NCBI RefSeq assembly: GCF_025232395.1
Contig: NZ_CP065938.1
Coordinates: 806,001 to 870,000 of the forward strand
DNA: 64,000 nt
Direction of reading: 5' to 3'
From: Taurinivorans muris
GTDB taxonomy: Bacteria; Desulfobacterota; Desulfovibrionia; Desulfovibrionales; Desulfovibrionaceae
In this document: positions 32,117 through 41,440 of the stretch, in pieces
How positions within the stretch are numbered: position 1 is the first letter of the stretch
How the letters are laid out: the number at the start of each line of letters is the position of its first letter
The notes under the pieces: model-generated
What the model was told of the DNA's origin: nothing
Database searches by the model: none
The model's input: the letters and a program-made list of their open reading frames with translations, nothing else
Made by a program: the position numbers and the translations under genes

Positions 32117-33793
32117 CTAAGCAGCCTTGATTTCCTTTTTATCCTGCTGCATCCAGCGGCGCATCAAGCGAAGGGTTTGATCCATATTCCTTTCCGCAAG
32201 CTGCAGCGCGCTTCCTTTGACTTCATCCAGTGTTGCAAGAGGGCTGAGCCCGTATAAATCTTCTTCCGTTTCGCTTTCAATAGACAAGGATTGTCTTGCC
32301 CGTTCGGCAGCTTCTTTCGCTTCTTTTTCCTGTGCTTCATACAAGGCATATTGTTCTTCGGCGGAAGGCAAGCCTTCCAAGCCTTCAAGCACTTCCCCGG
32401 CTTCCACTTTCGGACGGATAAGGGTCAAAATTGCAGGGCGGACAACAAGCATGATGAAGACGAAAAGGAGCAAAGCCGTAAGCAGAGGAGTTCCCATTGT
32501 CCTTGCAAATTCCATAAGCAGTTCGATCGCGGTAGGTTCGACAGGAACAACGCTATCGCCGAACGCCATATTGCTTACTTCAACGGTATCGCCGCGTGCG
32601 ATATCAATACCCACGGCGTTTGCGACCAATTGTTTAATTTGGTTGAGTTCTTCCTCCGTGCGGGGAACATATTCCCAAACGCCGAGTTCATTTTTGGCAT
32701 AATACCCGTCAACGGCGACAGCAACAGTCAAACGGCGGACACTGCCCTTATCGGTAATGATGTTCTGTTCTTCCTTATTGATTTCATAGTTGGTCAAACG
32801 TTCTTCACGGTTGCCGTCCTGCGTGCTCAAGGAATTGCCAAGCCCGTCCCCGCGGAAGTTGATATCGGCGGCATCGGCGCCGAGGTTGGCACGTCCGGAT
32901 TGCTGTTCTTCCGTTCTTTGTTCGGAACGCACAACCTGGCTTTCGGGGTCGAAAATTTCGCGGCGGATGGTGCGCTGGCTAAAATCGATGTCTGCGCTTA
33001 CTTTAGCGATAAGCTTACCCATGCCAAGCACAGGCGCCAGCAATTCCTGTATTCTTCGTTCAAGATTTGCTTCATAACGCAGGCGGTAATCAAGCTGGGT
33101 GTCGTTTACTCCGCCCTCTTCCTTGGGAGCATAAAGAGCCTTGCCGTTATTGTCGGAAATGGACACATTGAAAGATTCCAAACCTTCCACGGACATTGTC
33201 AATAAATTGACCATTGCATCAATTTCTTTCTTCTCGAAACGCTTTCCGGGTTCTTTCAAACGCAAAATGACCGATGCTGACGGTTCTTGCTGTTCTTCGA
33301 TAAAAAGGCTTTTTTCAGGAATGACAAGGTGAACCCTCGCGCTTTCCACATTCGGAAATTCTGATAACGTTCTCGCAAGTTCGCCTTGCAGCGCTCTTTG
33401 ATAATTGATACGCTGCACAAAATCCGTTTGCCCCATTTGCACGGTATCAAAAATTTCAAAGCCGATTCCTTGTCCCACCAAATTTCCTTCACCTGCAATC
33501 TGAATGCGCAATGAATGCACCATGGAATCAGGAACCATGACGGCAGTGCCGTTTTCTGCAAGCTCGTAAGGCACATTATTTGTTTTTAAAATATTGACGA
33601 CACGGTTTGCGTCTTCTGCAGAAAGATTCGTATAAAGGGTTTGAAAATTAGGACGGGTCGCCCAAATAGTGAAAATTGTCAAAACGGCAACAACAAAAGC
33701 AAAACCTGCTCCTATCATGATTTTTTGGTTTAAAGTGAATTTACCCCAAAAATTCTTTGCTTTTTCTATGTTTTTTTCAACTATCGGATGCAT
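32117..33793 (-). CDS. fliF: Flagellar MS-ring protein FliF
   Basis: FliF builds the MS ring in the inner membrane, the base of the flagellum. The 558-residue protein has a first transmembrane helix (about residues 26-47) and the YscJ-like ring-building domains (LYTNLSAEDANRVVNILK and RINYQRALQGELARTLSE). A variable periplasmic region follows with EEQQSGRANLGADAADINFRG-type sequence, then a second transmembrane helix near residue 445. The cytoplasmic tail ends in the FliG-binding helix AERNMDQTLRLMRRWM. It is the fourth gene of the flgB operon. Its tail is repeated by the small gene just downstream. Confidence 0.96.
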   Translation of the reverse strand: MHPIVEKNIEKAKNFWGKFTLNQKIMIGAGFAFVVAVLTIFTIWATRPNFQTLYTNLSAEDANRVVNILKTNNVPYELAENGTAVMVPDSMVHSLRIQIAGEGNLVGQGIGFEIFDTVQMGQTDFVQRINYQRALQGELARTLSEFPNVESARVHLVIPEKSLFIEEQQEPSASVILRLKEPGKRFEKKEIDAMVNLLTMSVEGLESFNVSISDNNGKALYAPKEEGGVNDTQLDYRLRYEANLERRIQELLAPVLGMGKLIAKVSADIDFSQRTIRREIFDPESQVVRSEQRTEEQQSGRANLGADAADINFRGDGLGNSLSTQDGNREERLTNYEINKEEQNIITDKGSVRRLTVAVAVDGYYAKNELGVWEYVPRTEEELNQIKQLVANAVGIDIARGDTVEVSNMAFGDSVVPVEPTAIELLMEFARTMGTPLLTALLLFVFIMLVVRPAILTLIRPKVEAGEVLEGLEGLPSAEEQYALYEAQEKEAKEAAERARQSLSIESETEEDLYGLSPLATLDEVKGSALQLAERNMDQTLRLMRRWMQQDKKEIKAA

Positions 33794-33813
33794 ACCAAAC
33801 CCCTAAACGTCAA

Positions 33814-34152
33814 TTAGAATTGTAATTTGCTCATCTCTTTATAGGCTTCAATAACCTTATTGCGAACAGCGGAAGTAAGGTTCATGGCAACACTCGCCTT
33901 TTGCATGCTGATCATAAGCTCATGAACATTTTGCGTTTCACCTGAAGCAAAAGATGTTATCATATCATTTTTTGCCTGCTGCAAATTATTTACTTCTTTT
34001 ATGGATTCTGTCAAGGTTTCGCCAAAAGATTTTTGTACGGTAGGAATTTCCCTCTGCAAATTGACCGTTGATTTCGCCACGCTTTTTTGTGTGGACTGGA
34101 AATCTGCCAATGCCTTATTATATGCAACTAATCCTGTCATTGGAATACTCAT
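33814..34152 (-). CDS. fliE: Flagellar hook-basal body protein FliE
   Basis: FliE joins the MS ring to the proximal rod and is exported early. The 112-residue protein has the usual size, an N-terminal segment (VAYNKALADFQ) and the conserved C-terminal block MISMQKASVAMNLTSAVRNKVIEAYKE that fits the rod helix. It lacks a Sec signal, as expected for type III export. It lies between flgC and fliF with short gaps (12 and 20 bases), in the standard basal-body order. Confidence 0.95.
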   Translation of the reverse strand: MSIPMTGLVAYNKALADFQSTQKSVAKSTVNLQREIPTVQKSFGETLTESIKEVNNLQQAKNDMITSFASGETQNVHELMISMQKASVAMNLTSAVRNKVIEAYKEMSKLQF

Positions 34153-34164
34153 GTCAAACCCCTA

Positions 34165-34605
34165 TTATTTGCCTATTTCTAAAGCTTTTGTATACATGGC
34201 TTTAATTGTATCGATAGCTGTCGTGTTTGCGTCATAATTTCTTTGTGCCGTCATCATCATCGCCATCTCTTCAACAACGTTGATATCCGGATAAAGCACA
34301 TAGCCCTCTTCGTCGGCATCCGGATGCCCCGGTTCGTACACACGTTTATTCGGACGGGAATCTGTCGCAATACCGACAACTTTCACGCCTTTCACCTGTC
34401 TGTCCAAAGCGGTTTCCATGTGTTTTCCGAAAGGATTGTCAAGGTCGCTCACTTCCTTTACGACCGCTTTTCTGCGGTATGGCCCGATATCGCCCGGCAT
34501 ACGCGTTGTTTTTGCGTTCGCAAGGTTCATTGCCGTAATATTCAATTGAGTTCTTTCAGCGCTTAATCCTGATGCACTCACATCCAATGCTGTCATGAAA
34601 TCCAT
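34165..34605 (-). CDS. flgC: Flagellar proximal rod protein FlgC
   Basis: A 146-residue rod protein. The N-terminal block is DVSASGLSAERTQLNITAMNLANA, a flagellar rod/hook signature. The C-terminal block VNVVEEMAMMMTAQRNYDANTTAIDTIKAM forms the partner helix. YVLYPDINVVEEM is also typical of FlgC. It is exported by the flagellar type III system without a cleaved signal. It sits 12 bases after flgB. Confidence 0.96.
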   Translation of the reverse strand: MDFMTALDVSASGLSAERTQLNITAMNLANAKTTRMPGDIGPYRRKAVVKEVSDLDNPFGKHMETALDRQVKGVKVVGIATDSRPNKRVYEPGHPDADEEGYVLYPDINVVEEMAMMMTAQRNYDANTTAIDTIKAMYTKALEIGK

Positions 34606-34617
34606 AATGCCACCCTA

Positions 34618-35031
34618 TTATACCTTTGATGCTTCCGTTATGATTGATTTCAAAGAATCATAACCGCTTTTCGTAACTTGGGACAATGTTGTATATTGCA
34701 AATTGTTTTTAGCCATTTTTACCATTTCCTTATCGATATTCACACGGTCTTCACCATGAGCGCGCCTTGGCATGAAACGTTTGAGCCAATCGGCATTAAA
34801 TGTTTTACTGTCAAAAACTGACGGAATATGCTCGGAACTGGTGCGGGAAATCTTACCTTTCGCGTCCAAATTCAAGGCTTGTTGCAGTTCTTTTTCAAAT
34901 GTGAGTTCTAAAGGCTTATAGTTTGGAGTATTTACGTTCGTTATGTTACCCATGATCACGTTTTGACGCTGCAATTGCATGTCCATTACACGGCTGACCA
35001 ACTGCATATGGTCTTGATCTAAACTTTTCAT
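34618..35031 (-). CDS. flgB: Flagellar proximal rod protein FlgB
   Basis: A 137-residue rod protein and the first gene of the basal-body operon. It shows the rod motif RQNVIMGNITNVNTPNYKPLELTFE and a C-terminal helix with VDKEMVKMAKNNLQYTTLSQV-type sequence (here NIDKEMVKMAKNNL). The start at 35031 is used because GGAGGTTA precedes it; an ATG at 35043 overlaps that site. A sigma-54-type promoter lies about 30-47 bases upstream. Confidence 0.95.
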   Translation of the reverse strand: MKSLDQDHMQLVSRVMDMQLQRQNVIMGNITNVNTPNYKPLELTFEKELQQALNLDAKGKISRTSSEHIPSVFDSKTFNADWLKRFMPRRAHGEDRVNIDKEMVKMAKNNLQYTTLSQVTKSGYDSLKSIITEASKV

Positions 35032-35059
35032 ATTAACCTCCATTACCTATGCCCAAGTA

Positions 35060-35078
35060 TTAGCACAGACCATGCCAA
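35060..35078 (-). promoter_or_regulatory. Sigma-54 promoter of the flgB operon
   Basis: Minus strand TTGGCATGGTCTGTGCTAA. The invariant GG and GC are separated by ten bases, matching -24/-12 elements, with only two mismatches to TTGGCACG-N4-TTGC. The predicted start is near 35051, about 20 bases before the flgB ATG. Early flagellar genes in Desulfovibrio are known to depend on RpoN. An activator site was not identified. Confidence 0.72.
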
Positions 35079-35234
35079 ACATGAATTTTATTTATAATTC
35101 AATATATTATAGGGATATTTTATATAAATTGCCTGCAACATCCCTGTCAGAAAAGACATTTTTTTGACTTACGGATTTTCTTGCAAGCAAACAGAAAATA
35201 ATTATAATAAACAAAACGCCTTCGGAGGAAAAGA

Positions 35235-35663
35235 ATGCTCAATCCCGACTTTGCACAACCGAATATCATTTATACCCATCACGTTTCTTATGGGGAAACA
35301 GATGCCATGGGTGTTGTTTATTATGCGGAATACGCCCATATTTTTGAACGCGCCCGCACAGCTTACGGACACGCGGCAAATTTTCCATACAAAAATATGG
35401 AAGAACGCGGAATAATGCTTCCGGCTTCCGAGCTCGTCATAAAATACAAAAAACCGGCGCGTTATGATGATGTGATCAATGTCCGTATTGCTGTTTCCGA
35501 ATGGAAAAATGCTTCCCTACGGTTTGAATATGAAATTTACAACGAAGATTTCAGCCAAATTCTGACAACAGGCTCAACCTTGCATGCCTGCACCAACACG
35601 CAGGGAAAACCGATCAGGATTCCCGCTTGGCTTAAAGAAGCATTCACAACGGGAATACGATAA
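35235..35663 (+). CDS. YbgC/FadM-type acyl-CoA thioesterase
   Basis: A 142-residue single hot-dog-fold thioesterase. The catalytic motif is YGETDAMGVVYYAEYAHIFE, with the nucleophilic aspartate in ETDAMG. ELVIKYKKPARYDD, a mid-protein strand, is also conserved. YbgC proteins hydrolyse short-chain or 4-hydroxybenzoyl-type acyl-CoAs and are often linked to Tol-Pal, but no tol genes are nearby. GGAGG lies before the ATG at 35235. It is transcribed away from flgB and ends at a strong terminator. Confidence 0.88.
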   Translation: MLNPDFAQPNIIYTHHVSYGETDAMGVVYYAEYAHIFERARTAYGHAANFPYKNMEERGIMLPASELVIKYKKPARYDDVINVRIAVSEWKNASLRFEYEIYNEDFSQILTTGSTLHACTNTQGKPIRIPAWLKEAFTTGIR

Positions 35664-35664
35664 A

Positions 35665-35700
35665 AAAACCCACCCGCTGTTCACTGGGCGGGTGGGTTTT
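35665..35700. terminator. Bidirectional terminator between thioesterase gene and ppk1
   Basis: Arms AAAACCCACCCGC (near 35665-35677) and GCGGGTGGGTTTT (35688-35700) pair perfectly around a short loop, in a GC-rich stem with A and T flanks. It serves both converging genes. Confidence 0.9.
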
Positions 35701-35721
35701 CACTGCTTTCCAAGAGAATTT

Positions 35722-37779
35722 CTATTTCATAAAAACTTCCTGCGAATTGACAGGCGCTTCATTTTTCTTTGGCAAAACACGATGATACCGTTTTTTTGCT
35801 TTTAACTCGCGGGCTTTTGAAGTATCTTTTAAAATTATCCCGATAATTCCGTTGATTTTTTCTTTAATAGCTTTATTTTCAACAGGACAACAAATTTCAA
35901 TGCGGTTTTCCGTATTTCTTGTCATCATGTCCCCGGAAGAAATATACATGATTTGCTCTTCGCCAACACCGAAGGAATACATTCTGGAATGTTCCAAAAA
36001 TCTTCCCACAATGCTGATAACTTTGATATTGGCTGTAAAATCGGGAACTTTGGGAACAAGGCAGCAAATTCCGCGTATGATAAGCGTTACCGGCACATTG
36101 TGCTGTGAAGCTTTTATCAAGGCACCCATAATTTCCAAGTCTGTGAAAGAATTGCATTTAATGGAAATTTTTGCAGGTTCTCCCCTGTCGGCTTTAGCGA
36201 TTTCATTTTCGATACGGGCGAGAATATTTTGCTTGAAACCAAACGGGGCTATCCATAATTTCGCATATTCCCCTTCAAAATTATTGACTGCCATATTTTT
36301 GAAGAAATTATCGGCATCCGCGCCAATCGTTTCGTCGGCGGTAACAATATTGAAATCCGTATAAATACGGCTTGTCTTTTCGTTATAGTTACCGGTTCCG
36401 ACATGGGTGATATAACGGATCGAACCTTTTTCCTGATACGTAATCATGCAAATTTTCGAATGGACTTTATACCTGTCAGCCCCGTAAATCACTTTACAGC
36501 CTGCTTCTTCAAAACGCTGCGCCCATTCGATATTGTTTTCCTCGTCAAAACGAGCTCTAAGTTCCATTAAAATAGTGACTTCCTTACCGTTTTCAGCTGC
36601 TTCAATCAGATAATTGGCTAATTGGGAATCTTTTGCTATGCGGTATAACGTGATCTTAATGCTTTGCACCCGCTCATCAAGCGCCGCTTGTTTTATCAAA
36701 TTCAAAAACGGGCGCATGCTGTCATAAGGATAATGGAAAAATAAATCCTGTTTGAAAATCCTGTCCGCAAGCTTTTTATCACGGGCAAGTTCAATATCCT
36801 CTTTAGGTTTAAACGGCGTAAAGACCAATTTTTCTTTAAGTTCCGCACTGACCATATCTTCCAAAGCAAAGGCGAAAGACATATTGATAGGAGCTTTTGA
36901 ATAGAAAAGCTGTTTTTCGGAGATATCCAAATGCTTTAAAAAATACATTACGAAGAACTTGCTCATTTTTTTCTGAAATTCAAGACGCACGGGAGCAAGC
37001 TTGGAACGCCCTTTCATCAATTTTTTCATATATTGGCGATAATCCAATGAATCATCGTCATTCAGTTCATATTCAACTTCAATATCCGCATTTCGGGTTA
37101 CGCTAAGAACGGTTGCGTCCTGCACTTTATACATGGTAAAAATTTCATCGGCGAAAGACTCGATGACATTCTCAAGCAAAACATATGTATTTTCAGTATC
37201 TTCCAAAGGAACAAGACGGTTAATCAAATTGGGAACAGGAATAATTCCAATGAATTTACTGTCTTTTTTTCCAGAAATCTCTACGCCGACATACAATTTT
37301 TTATTCTGCAAAAAAGGAAAAGGATGCCACACATCTATAACTTGCGGAGACAATAAGGGAAAAATGTTCTTTTTATAATACTTTTTCAGTTTCTTTTTTT
37401 CGTCTTGCGACAATTCCTTTACTTGCTTGATAACAACCCCTTTTTCTTCAAGCTCGAAAACGGTTTGGTCGTAAACAGTGTCACGTTTCGCATAAAGCTT
37501 TTTTGTAATCCTGAAAATTCCGTCAAGCTGTTCCTGCGCCGTTAAATTTGTCTTATTATCAATATATTTTTTAAAGAATTTAACATAATTAGACAATATT
37601 CCTACCCTAACCATGTAAAACTCATCTAAATTGGTCGTAAAAATCGATAAAAACTTCAACCGTTCGATTAAAGGATTACCGCTTCTTATGCATGCTTCTT
37701 CAAGCACGCGTTCATTGAATTTCAACCAGGAATATTCCCGGTTGTCGTAACAAATGAATTTATTGTTCTTCGTTTCCAT
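35722..37779 (-). CDS. ppk1: Polyphosphate kinase 1
   Basis: PPK1 makes long polyphosphate chains from ATP, reversibly. The 685-residue protein starts at 37779 after GGGGGAGGA and shows YDNREYSWLKFNERVLEEA, typical of the N-terminal domain. The two catalytic histidines lie in VHSKICMI and THVGTGNYNEKTSRIYTD, the phospholipase-D-like motifs. The C-terminal domain includes ISSGDMMTRN, where related enzymes have SSADWMxRNL; the tryptophan is replaced. It lies 20 bases after the ppx stop, so both are probably made from one message. Confidence 0.95.
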   Translation of the reverse strand: METKNNKFICYDNREYSWLKFNERVLEEACIRSGNPLIERLKFLSIFTTNLDEFYMVRVGILSNYVKFFKKYIDNKTNLTAQEQLDGIFRITKKLYAKRDTVYDQTVFELEEKGVVIKQVKELSQDEKKKLKKYYKKNIFPLLSPQVIDVWHPFPFLQNKKLYVGVEISGKKDSKFIGIIPVPNLINRLVPLEDTENTYVLLENVIESFADEIFTMYKVQDATVLSVTRNADIEVEYELNDDDSLDYRQYMKKLMKGRSKLAPVRLEFQKKMSKFFVMYFLKHLDISEKQLFYSKAPINMSFAFALEDMVSAELKEKLVFTPFKPKEDIELARDKKLADRIFKQDLFFHYPYDSMRPFLNLIKQAALDERVQSIKITLYRIAKDSQLANYLIEAAENGKEVTILMELRARFDEENNIEWAQRFEEAGCKVIYGADRYKVHSKICMITYQEKGSIRYITHVGTGNYNEKTSRIYTDFNIVTADETIGADADNFFKNMAVNNFEGEYAKLWIAPFGFKQNILARIENEIAKADRGEPAKISIKCNSFTDLEIMGALIKASQHNVPVTLIIRGICCLVPKVPDFTANIKVISIVGRFLEHSRMYSFGVGEEQIMYISSGDMMTRNTENRIEICCPVENKAIKEKINGIIGIILKDTSKARELKAKKRYHRVLPKKNEAPVNSQEVFMK

Positions 37780-37799
37780 GTCCTCCCCCGTAAATGTTG

Positions 37800-38771
37800 T
37801 CACATTTCGCTGGTATTAGCGTCCTCAATAAAATCTTCCCGTGTTTCATCAACCGCTTTTCTTTTCTCTTCAGCCAGTTGATGCACAACCTTATCCCAAA
37901 AATACCCGTCGCGGATACCGTTTTTACTGATAGTTATGCGTTGAATGCCAAAATGTTTGACAATTTCATTTAAAATGATTATCCCTCCGCAAAATGAAAA
38001 AATACGTTCAGGAACAACTTTGTACACAGCCTTATATTCCAAACTGTCATCGCTGCATAAGCGTTTCATTATATGTTTTAAATTGGTATCGGTAAAACTT
38101 CTTTCTTTGGACGGCACTTCAAAAAATTCTTTCGTGACATCCAAAACCGCTCTTGCGGTGCCTCCGATAGCATAAAGCTCCGCATATTTTTTACGTTCCC
38201 AATCAAGCTTTTCCAAAGCTTTTCTTGTAACTTTCCGCATTTTTTTCATTTCTTTTTTGGTAGCGGCTATGTTTTTCACATATTTGTTTTGCAAATTCAA
38301 ACTGCCGATAGGAATACTCGTCAAATATTTTATTTTTTTATTTTCAAAAACGACCAATTCCGTACTTCCACCGCCAATATCAATGGTAACACCGTCATTG
38401 ATGTCATAATACCGTTTTATCGCGACAAATCCCAAACGAGCCTCTTCGCTTCCCGCAAGAATTTCAGGAGCCATTCCGGTCCGGATTTTTATCTGTTCCG
38501 TCACCTCTTCGCGATTTTTGATATTTCGCAAAGAAGCGGTGGCAAAAAGCGCATACCCTTTTGCAGGCGAATTTTGAATGATGATTTTGAATTTATTCAA
38601 AACAGTGCACGCCTTGCTTATACCCTCCTGCGTTAAAATTCCGTTCCTGGTATAGGAAGCCAAACCTGCCATAACTTTCTTATTCGTCAGCAGCTTTATT
38701 TTTTCCCCGTCGTATTTGAAAATCGATAAACGGATACTGTTGGAACCTAAATCAATAATTGCATAAACCAT
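37800..38771 (-). CDS. ppx: Ppx/GppA-family exopolyphosphatase
   Basis: A 323-residue member of the Ppx/GppA family, which removes terminal phosphates from polyphosphate or hydrolyses pppGpp. The actin-like fold gives AIIDLGSNSIRLSIF, ATASLRNIKNR, DIGGGSTEL and AIGGTARA. It lacks the C-terminal HD domain of long Ppx enzymes, being of the short form. It heads the ppx-ppk1 pair, which lets synthesis and breakdown of polyphosphate be set together. Whether polyP or pppGpp is its main substrate cannot be told. Confidence 0.9.
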   Translation of the reverse strand: MVYAIIDLGSNSIRLSIFKYDGEKIKLLTNKKVMAGLASYTRNGILTQEGISKACTVLNKFKIIIQNSPAKGYALFATASLRNIKNREEVTEQIKIRTGMAPEILAGSEEARLGFVAIKRYYDINDGVTIDIGGGSTELVVFENKKIKYLTSIPIGSLNLQNKYVKNIAATKKEMKKMRKVTRKALEKLDWERKKYAELYAIGGTARAVLDVTKEFFEVPSKERSFTDTNLKHIMKRLCSDDSLEYKAVYKVVPERIFSFCGGIIILNEIVKHFGIQRITISKNGIRDGYFWDKVVHQLAEEKRKAVDETREDFIEDANTSEM

Positions 38772-38788
38772 ACATAGTCCTTAAGATA

Positions 38789-38817
38789 CCTATACGCTTT
38801 TTTTTTTAATTTGGCAA
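38789..38817 (-). promoter_or_regulatory. Sigma-70 promoter of ppx-ppk1
   Basis: Minus strand TTGCCA (38812-38817), a 17-base spacer with ten consecutive A, then TATAGG (38789-38794). An A-tract spacer can alter promoter strength. It lies about 18 bases before the ppx start. Confidence 0.6.
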
Positions 38818-38827
38818 CAAATTCCAT

Positions 38828-38855
38828 AAAAAAAGCAGAGTTTTCCCTGCTTTTA
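38828..38855 (-). terminator. Terminator downstream of recJ
   Basis: On the minus strand AAAAGCAG (38847-38854) pairs with CTGCTTTT (38830-38838 region), followed by a T-run. It closes the long leftward block that ends with recJ. Confidence 0.8.
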
Positions 38856-38933
38856 TTCTTCGCGATTTTTTCCTGAACCAATCATATGTTCATAACATGC
38901 CGTTAAATTTCATATTTCATAAAACAGGCTCAA

Positions 38934-40649
38934 CTAATCGATAAAATTCCAATGCTTGATTTTTATAGGTTCTTCCAAGTTGGAATGCACGTCAAGATTA
39001 AGCACAAATAAAACCTGCATGCGCCGTCCTACGGCATTTTCCTCAAAATTATGGGCTTGTCCCCACATTTTCACCTGGATTGTTGTTTTGGTGCTTTCAT
39101 CATATAAGGTCAGCCGGACATGATTTTTTAAATATCCGTAAAAATATGCCTGCTTGATGATAAGCTCCGGAGAAAGGAAAACGGGTTCCCTATTGGATAT
39201 GCCAAAGGGCTGCAAAGAAGCTATTTCCCGCTTAAAATGATAATCAACAGCTTCACAGAAGGAAAGTTCCCCGTCATAATAAACAATTTCCTCAAAACCG
39301 TCCGTGCCGTATTCCTTATTCAGATAAGCACAGAAACATTCTTGAAACGCTTGAAAATTCTTATCTTCAACACGAACGCCCGCCGCCATTTGATGGCCGC
39401 CGAAACTATTTAAAAATTCAGCACAATGGGCTATGGCTTCATGCAAATTAATAGCATCGATACTTCTTGCTGACGCTTTCCACATATCGCCGTCTTTGCA
39501 AAAAACAAAAGCGGGCTTGTAATACTTTTCCACTAAACGGGAAGCGATTATTCCGACAATACCCTGATTCCATTCTTCTTTTGCCACAAAAATCGCAGGA
39601 GAACACTCTTGAGCCCTTGCCTGCTCCAACGCCTCTTTTATCATTTCTTTTTCTTCTTGCTTGCGGTCTTCATTATATTTGTCAAGTACCGCAACAATTT
39701 CTTTCACTTCTTCAACATCCTTTGACATCAGAAGCTTCACCGCCATCGAAGCTTCCGCCATTCTGCCCGCCGCATTGATTCTGGGAGCAAGAGCGAAAAC
39801 GATTTGCCGTGTGGTGAGAGGGTCCTTGCTGTTCATTCTTGAAACATGTTTCAAAGCCGCAAAGCCCAAGCGCCGGGCTTCATTCAGCAAAAGCATGCCG
39901 TTTTTCACTAGTATGCGGTTTTGTTCAATTAATGGAACCATATCGGAAAGCGTTCCAAAAGCCACTAAATCAAGCACTTCCCGCATATCCATCTTAGGCT
40001 TGCCGCAAGCCTTGGATAAAAGCCTGTTGACTTCCGCCATAAGAAAAAATGCGACCCCTACCCCGGCAAGTTCGGAACAAGGACAATCCGCCAATTTGGG
40101 ATTGCAAAGCACATGGGCGCGGGGCAAAGAGTCCTGCGGCAAATGGTGGTCGGACACGATAACCGTAAACCCGAGTTCGTTAGCCCGTTCCACGGCTTTA
40201 AAATCAGAAATGCCGCAGTCAACGGTCAGTAAAACCGTTGCGCCTTGTTCCGCAAGCTTTTCCAGATACGATTCATTCAATCCGTAGCCTTCGGAAATGC
40301 GTTCGGGCAAATGCCATAAAGGGTCGAAACCGTAATAGCGCAAAACTTCCAAAACAACGCAAACGCCGGTAATGCCGTCGACATCGTAATCACCCCAAAC
40401 GACAATTTTTTTTCCCGCAAGAAGCGCATTTGCAATGCATTTTGCCCCTTCAGCAATACCGGGCCATTTTTCAGGCAAGGCAAGATACCGCAAATGCGGG
40501 CTTAAAAAAGCGGCGATTTCATCGTGTTTAATATTCCGTTCCTGCAATATGGACGCAAGGCGAGAAGAAATTCCCAGTTGTTCAATAAGAGAAGCGGGAA
40601 TTTCATACTCAGAATGTGCGGCTTGCTTTTTCCATATCACTTTTCGCAT
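38934..40649 (-). CDS. recJ: Single-stranded-DNA exonuclease RecJ
   Basis: RecJ degrades single-stranded DNA 5'-3' in recombination and mismatch repair. The 571-residue protein has the DHH-family metal motifs WGDYDVDGITG, LLTVDCGISD and VSDHHLP, then LAGVGVAF. GTLSDMVPL follows, and the DHHA1 motif is SFGGHQMAAGVRV. A C-terminal OB fold is present. The ATG at 40649 follows the TPR stop by one base (TGATATG), so it is preferred over a TTG at 40676 inside the TPR gene. It is the last gene of its run and is followed by a terminator. Confidence 0.95.
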   Translation of the reverse strand: MRKVIWKKQAAHSEYEIPASLIEQLGISSRLASILQERNIKHDEIAAFLSPHLRYLALPEKWPGIAEGAKCIANALLAGKKIVVWGDYDVDGITGVCVVLEVLRYYGFDPLWHLPERISEGYGLNESYLEKLAEQGATVLLTVDCGISDFKAVERANELGFTVIVSDHHLPQDSLPRAHVLCNPKLADCPCSELAGVGVAFFLMAEVNRLLSKACGKPKMDMREVLDLVAFGTLSDMVPLIEQNRILVKNGMLLLNEARRLGFAALKHVSRMNSKDPLTTRQIVFALAPRINAAGRMAEASMAVKLLMSKDVEEVKEIVAVLDKYNEDRKQEEKEMIKEALEQARAQECSPAIFVAKEEWNQGIVGIIASRLVEKYYKPAFVFCKDGDMWKASARSIDAINLHEAIAHCAEFLNSFGGHQMAAGVRVEDKNFQAFQECFCAYLNKEYGTDGFEEIVYYDGELSFCEAVDYHFKREIASLQPFGISNREPVFLSPELIIKQAYFYGYLKNHVRLTLYDESTKTTIQVKMWGQAHNFEENAVGRRMQVLFVLNLDVHSNLEEPIKIKHWNFID

Positions 40650-40650
40650 A

Positions 40651-41430
40651 TCAAATATATTCTTGCACTTGCTCAAACTGCTTTTCGTTGATTAAATTTT
40701 TGTTTTTCAGCCAATTGATAAATTTCACCGCAATTTCATTTTTAGGGGAAATCTGCAAAGCGAGCGCCAAGGCGTTGAAGCATTCTTCATATTCCTTTTG
40801 CTCCAAATGCACGCGGGCTAAATTGATAAAAAGGTTTTCATCGGTTTTGTTCAGCGCCAAAGCGCGGTTGTAATATTCGGTCGCTTGGCTGTACATTTTC
40901 GATTTGCGCAAATTTATTCCGAATTCATTGAACAAATGCTTATGTTCTTCGGAATACGCACCTTCGAGATTAACCAAACGGTCGAAAATATTTTTCGCTT
41001 TTTCCGTATCGCCCCTTTCCAAATAGGTCAAACCAATACCAAAGTTTGCGCGCACATTTCCCACATCGATTTTCAATGCATGATTGTATTCAAATTCCGC
41101 ACTGAAAATCTCACCGTTTTTTCTCGCGGCATCGGCACTGTCAAGCGTATCGCTCAATTCCTTCATTTTCGGATACACGGTACTTGCGTAAAATTCCGGT
41201 TCCGGAGAATATTTTTCAAGCAGCACCTCTTTTGTAATGGTCTTTTTCACCCCTGTCGGAACATAATTGGCATTGATAGACTGCACAACGATGGATTCGT
41301 CCTCTTGTTCCTCGACAAACCAAAAAATCTTGGAAACCGTCTTACGTGTCGTCGTTCCTGTTCCCACTTTTTTTACTTCCTGTGAAGAAAAAACCCCATA
41401 AATCCTATCTTGTTTGAATGCTTCTGACAT
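40651..41430 (-). CDS. TPR protein (paralogue of the 1457-2758 gene)
   Basis: A 259-residue cytoplasmic protein. Its N-terminal ~95 residues (IYGVFSSQEV, then IVVQSINANYVPTGVKK) form a small domain shared with the protein at 1457-2758. About five TPR-like helix pairs follow (NGEIFSAEFEYNHALKIDV, GDTEKAKNIFDRL, HKHLFNEFGINLRK, YSQATEYYNRALALN, YEECFNALALALQIS). The start at 41430 is chosen because GGGG and GGAG sites precede it and the protein then begins MSEAFKQDRI. It is coupled to recJ. A TPR gene between pyrF and recJ is familiar from Desulfovibrio. Its role is not known to me. Confidence 0.78.
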   Translation of the reverse strand: MSEAFKQDRIYGVFSSQEVKKVGTGTTTRKTVSKIFWFVEEQEDESIVVQSINANYVPTGVKKTITKEVLLEKYSPEPEFYASTVYPKMKELSDTLDSADAARKNGEIFSAEFEYNHALKIDVGNVRANFGIGLTYLERGDTEKAKNIFDRLVNLEGAYSEEHKHLFNEFGINLRKSKMYSQATEYYNRALALNKTDENLFINLARVHLEQKEYEECFNALALALQISPKNEIAVKFINWLKNKNLINEKQFEQVQEYI

Positions 41431-41440
41431 CTCCGATCCC

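Noticed and set aside
32291-33205. A 304-residue open frame on the plus strand opposite fliF
   Set aside because: Its sequence is low in recognisable domains, it has no ribosome site, and it mirrors a well-supported fliF; it is a shadow frame.
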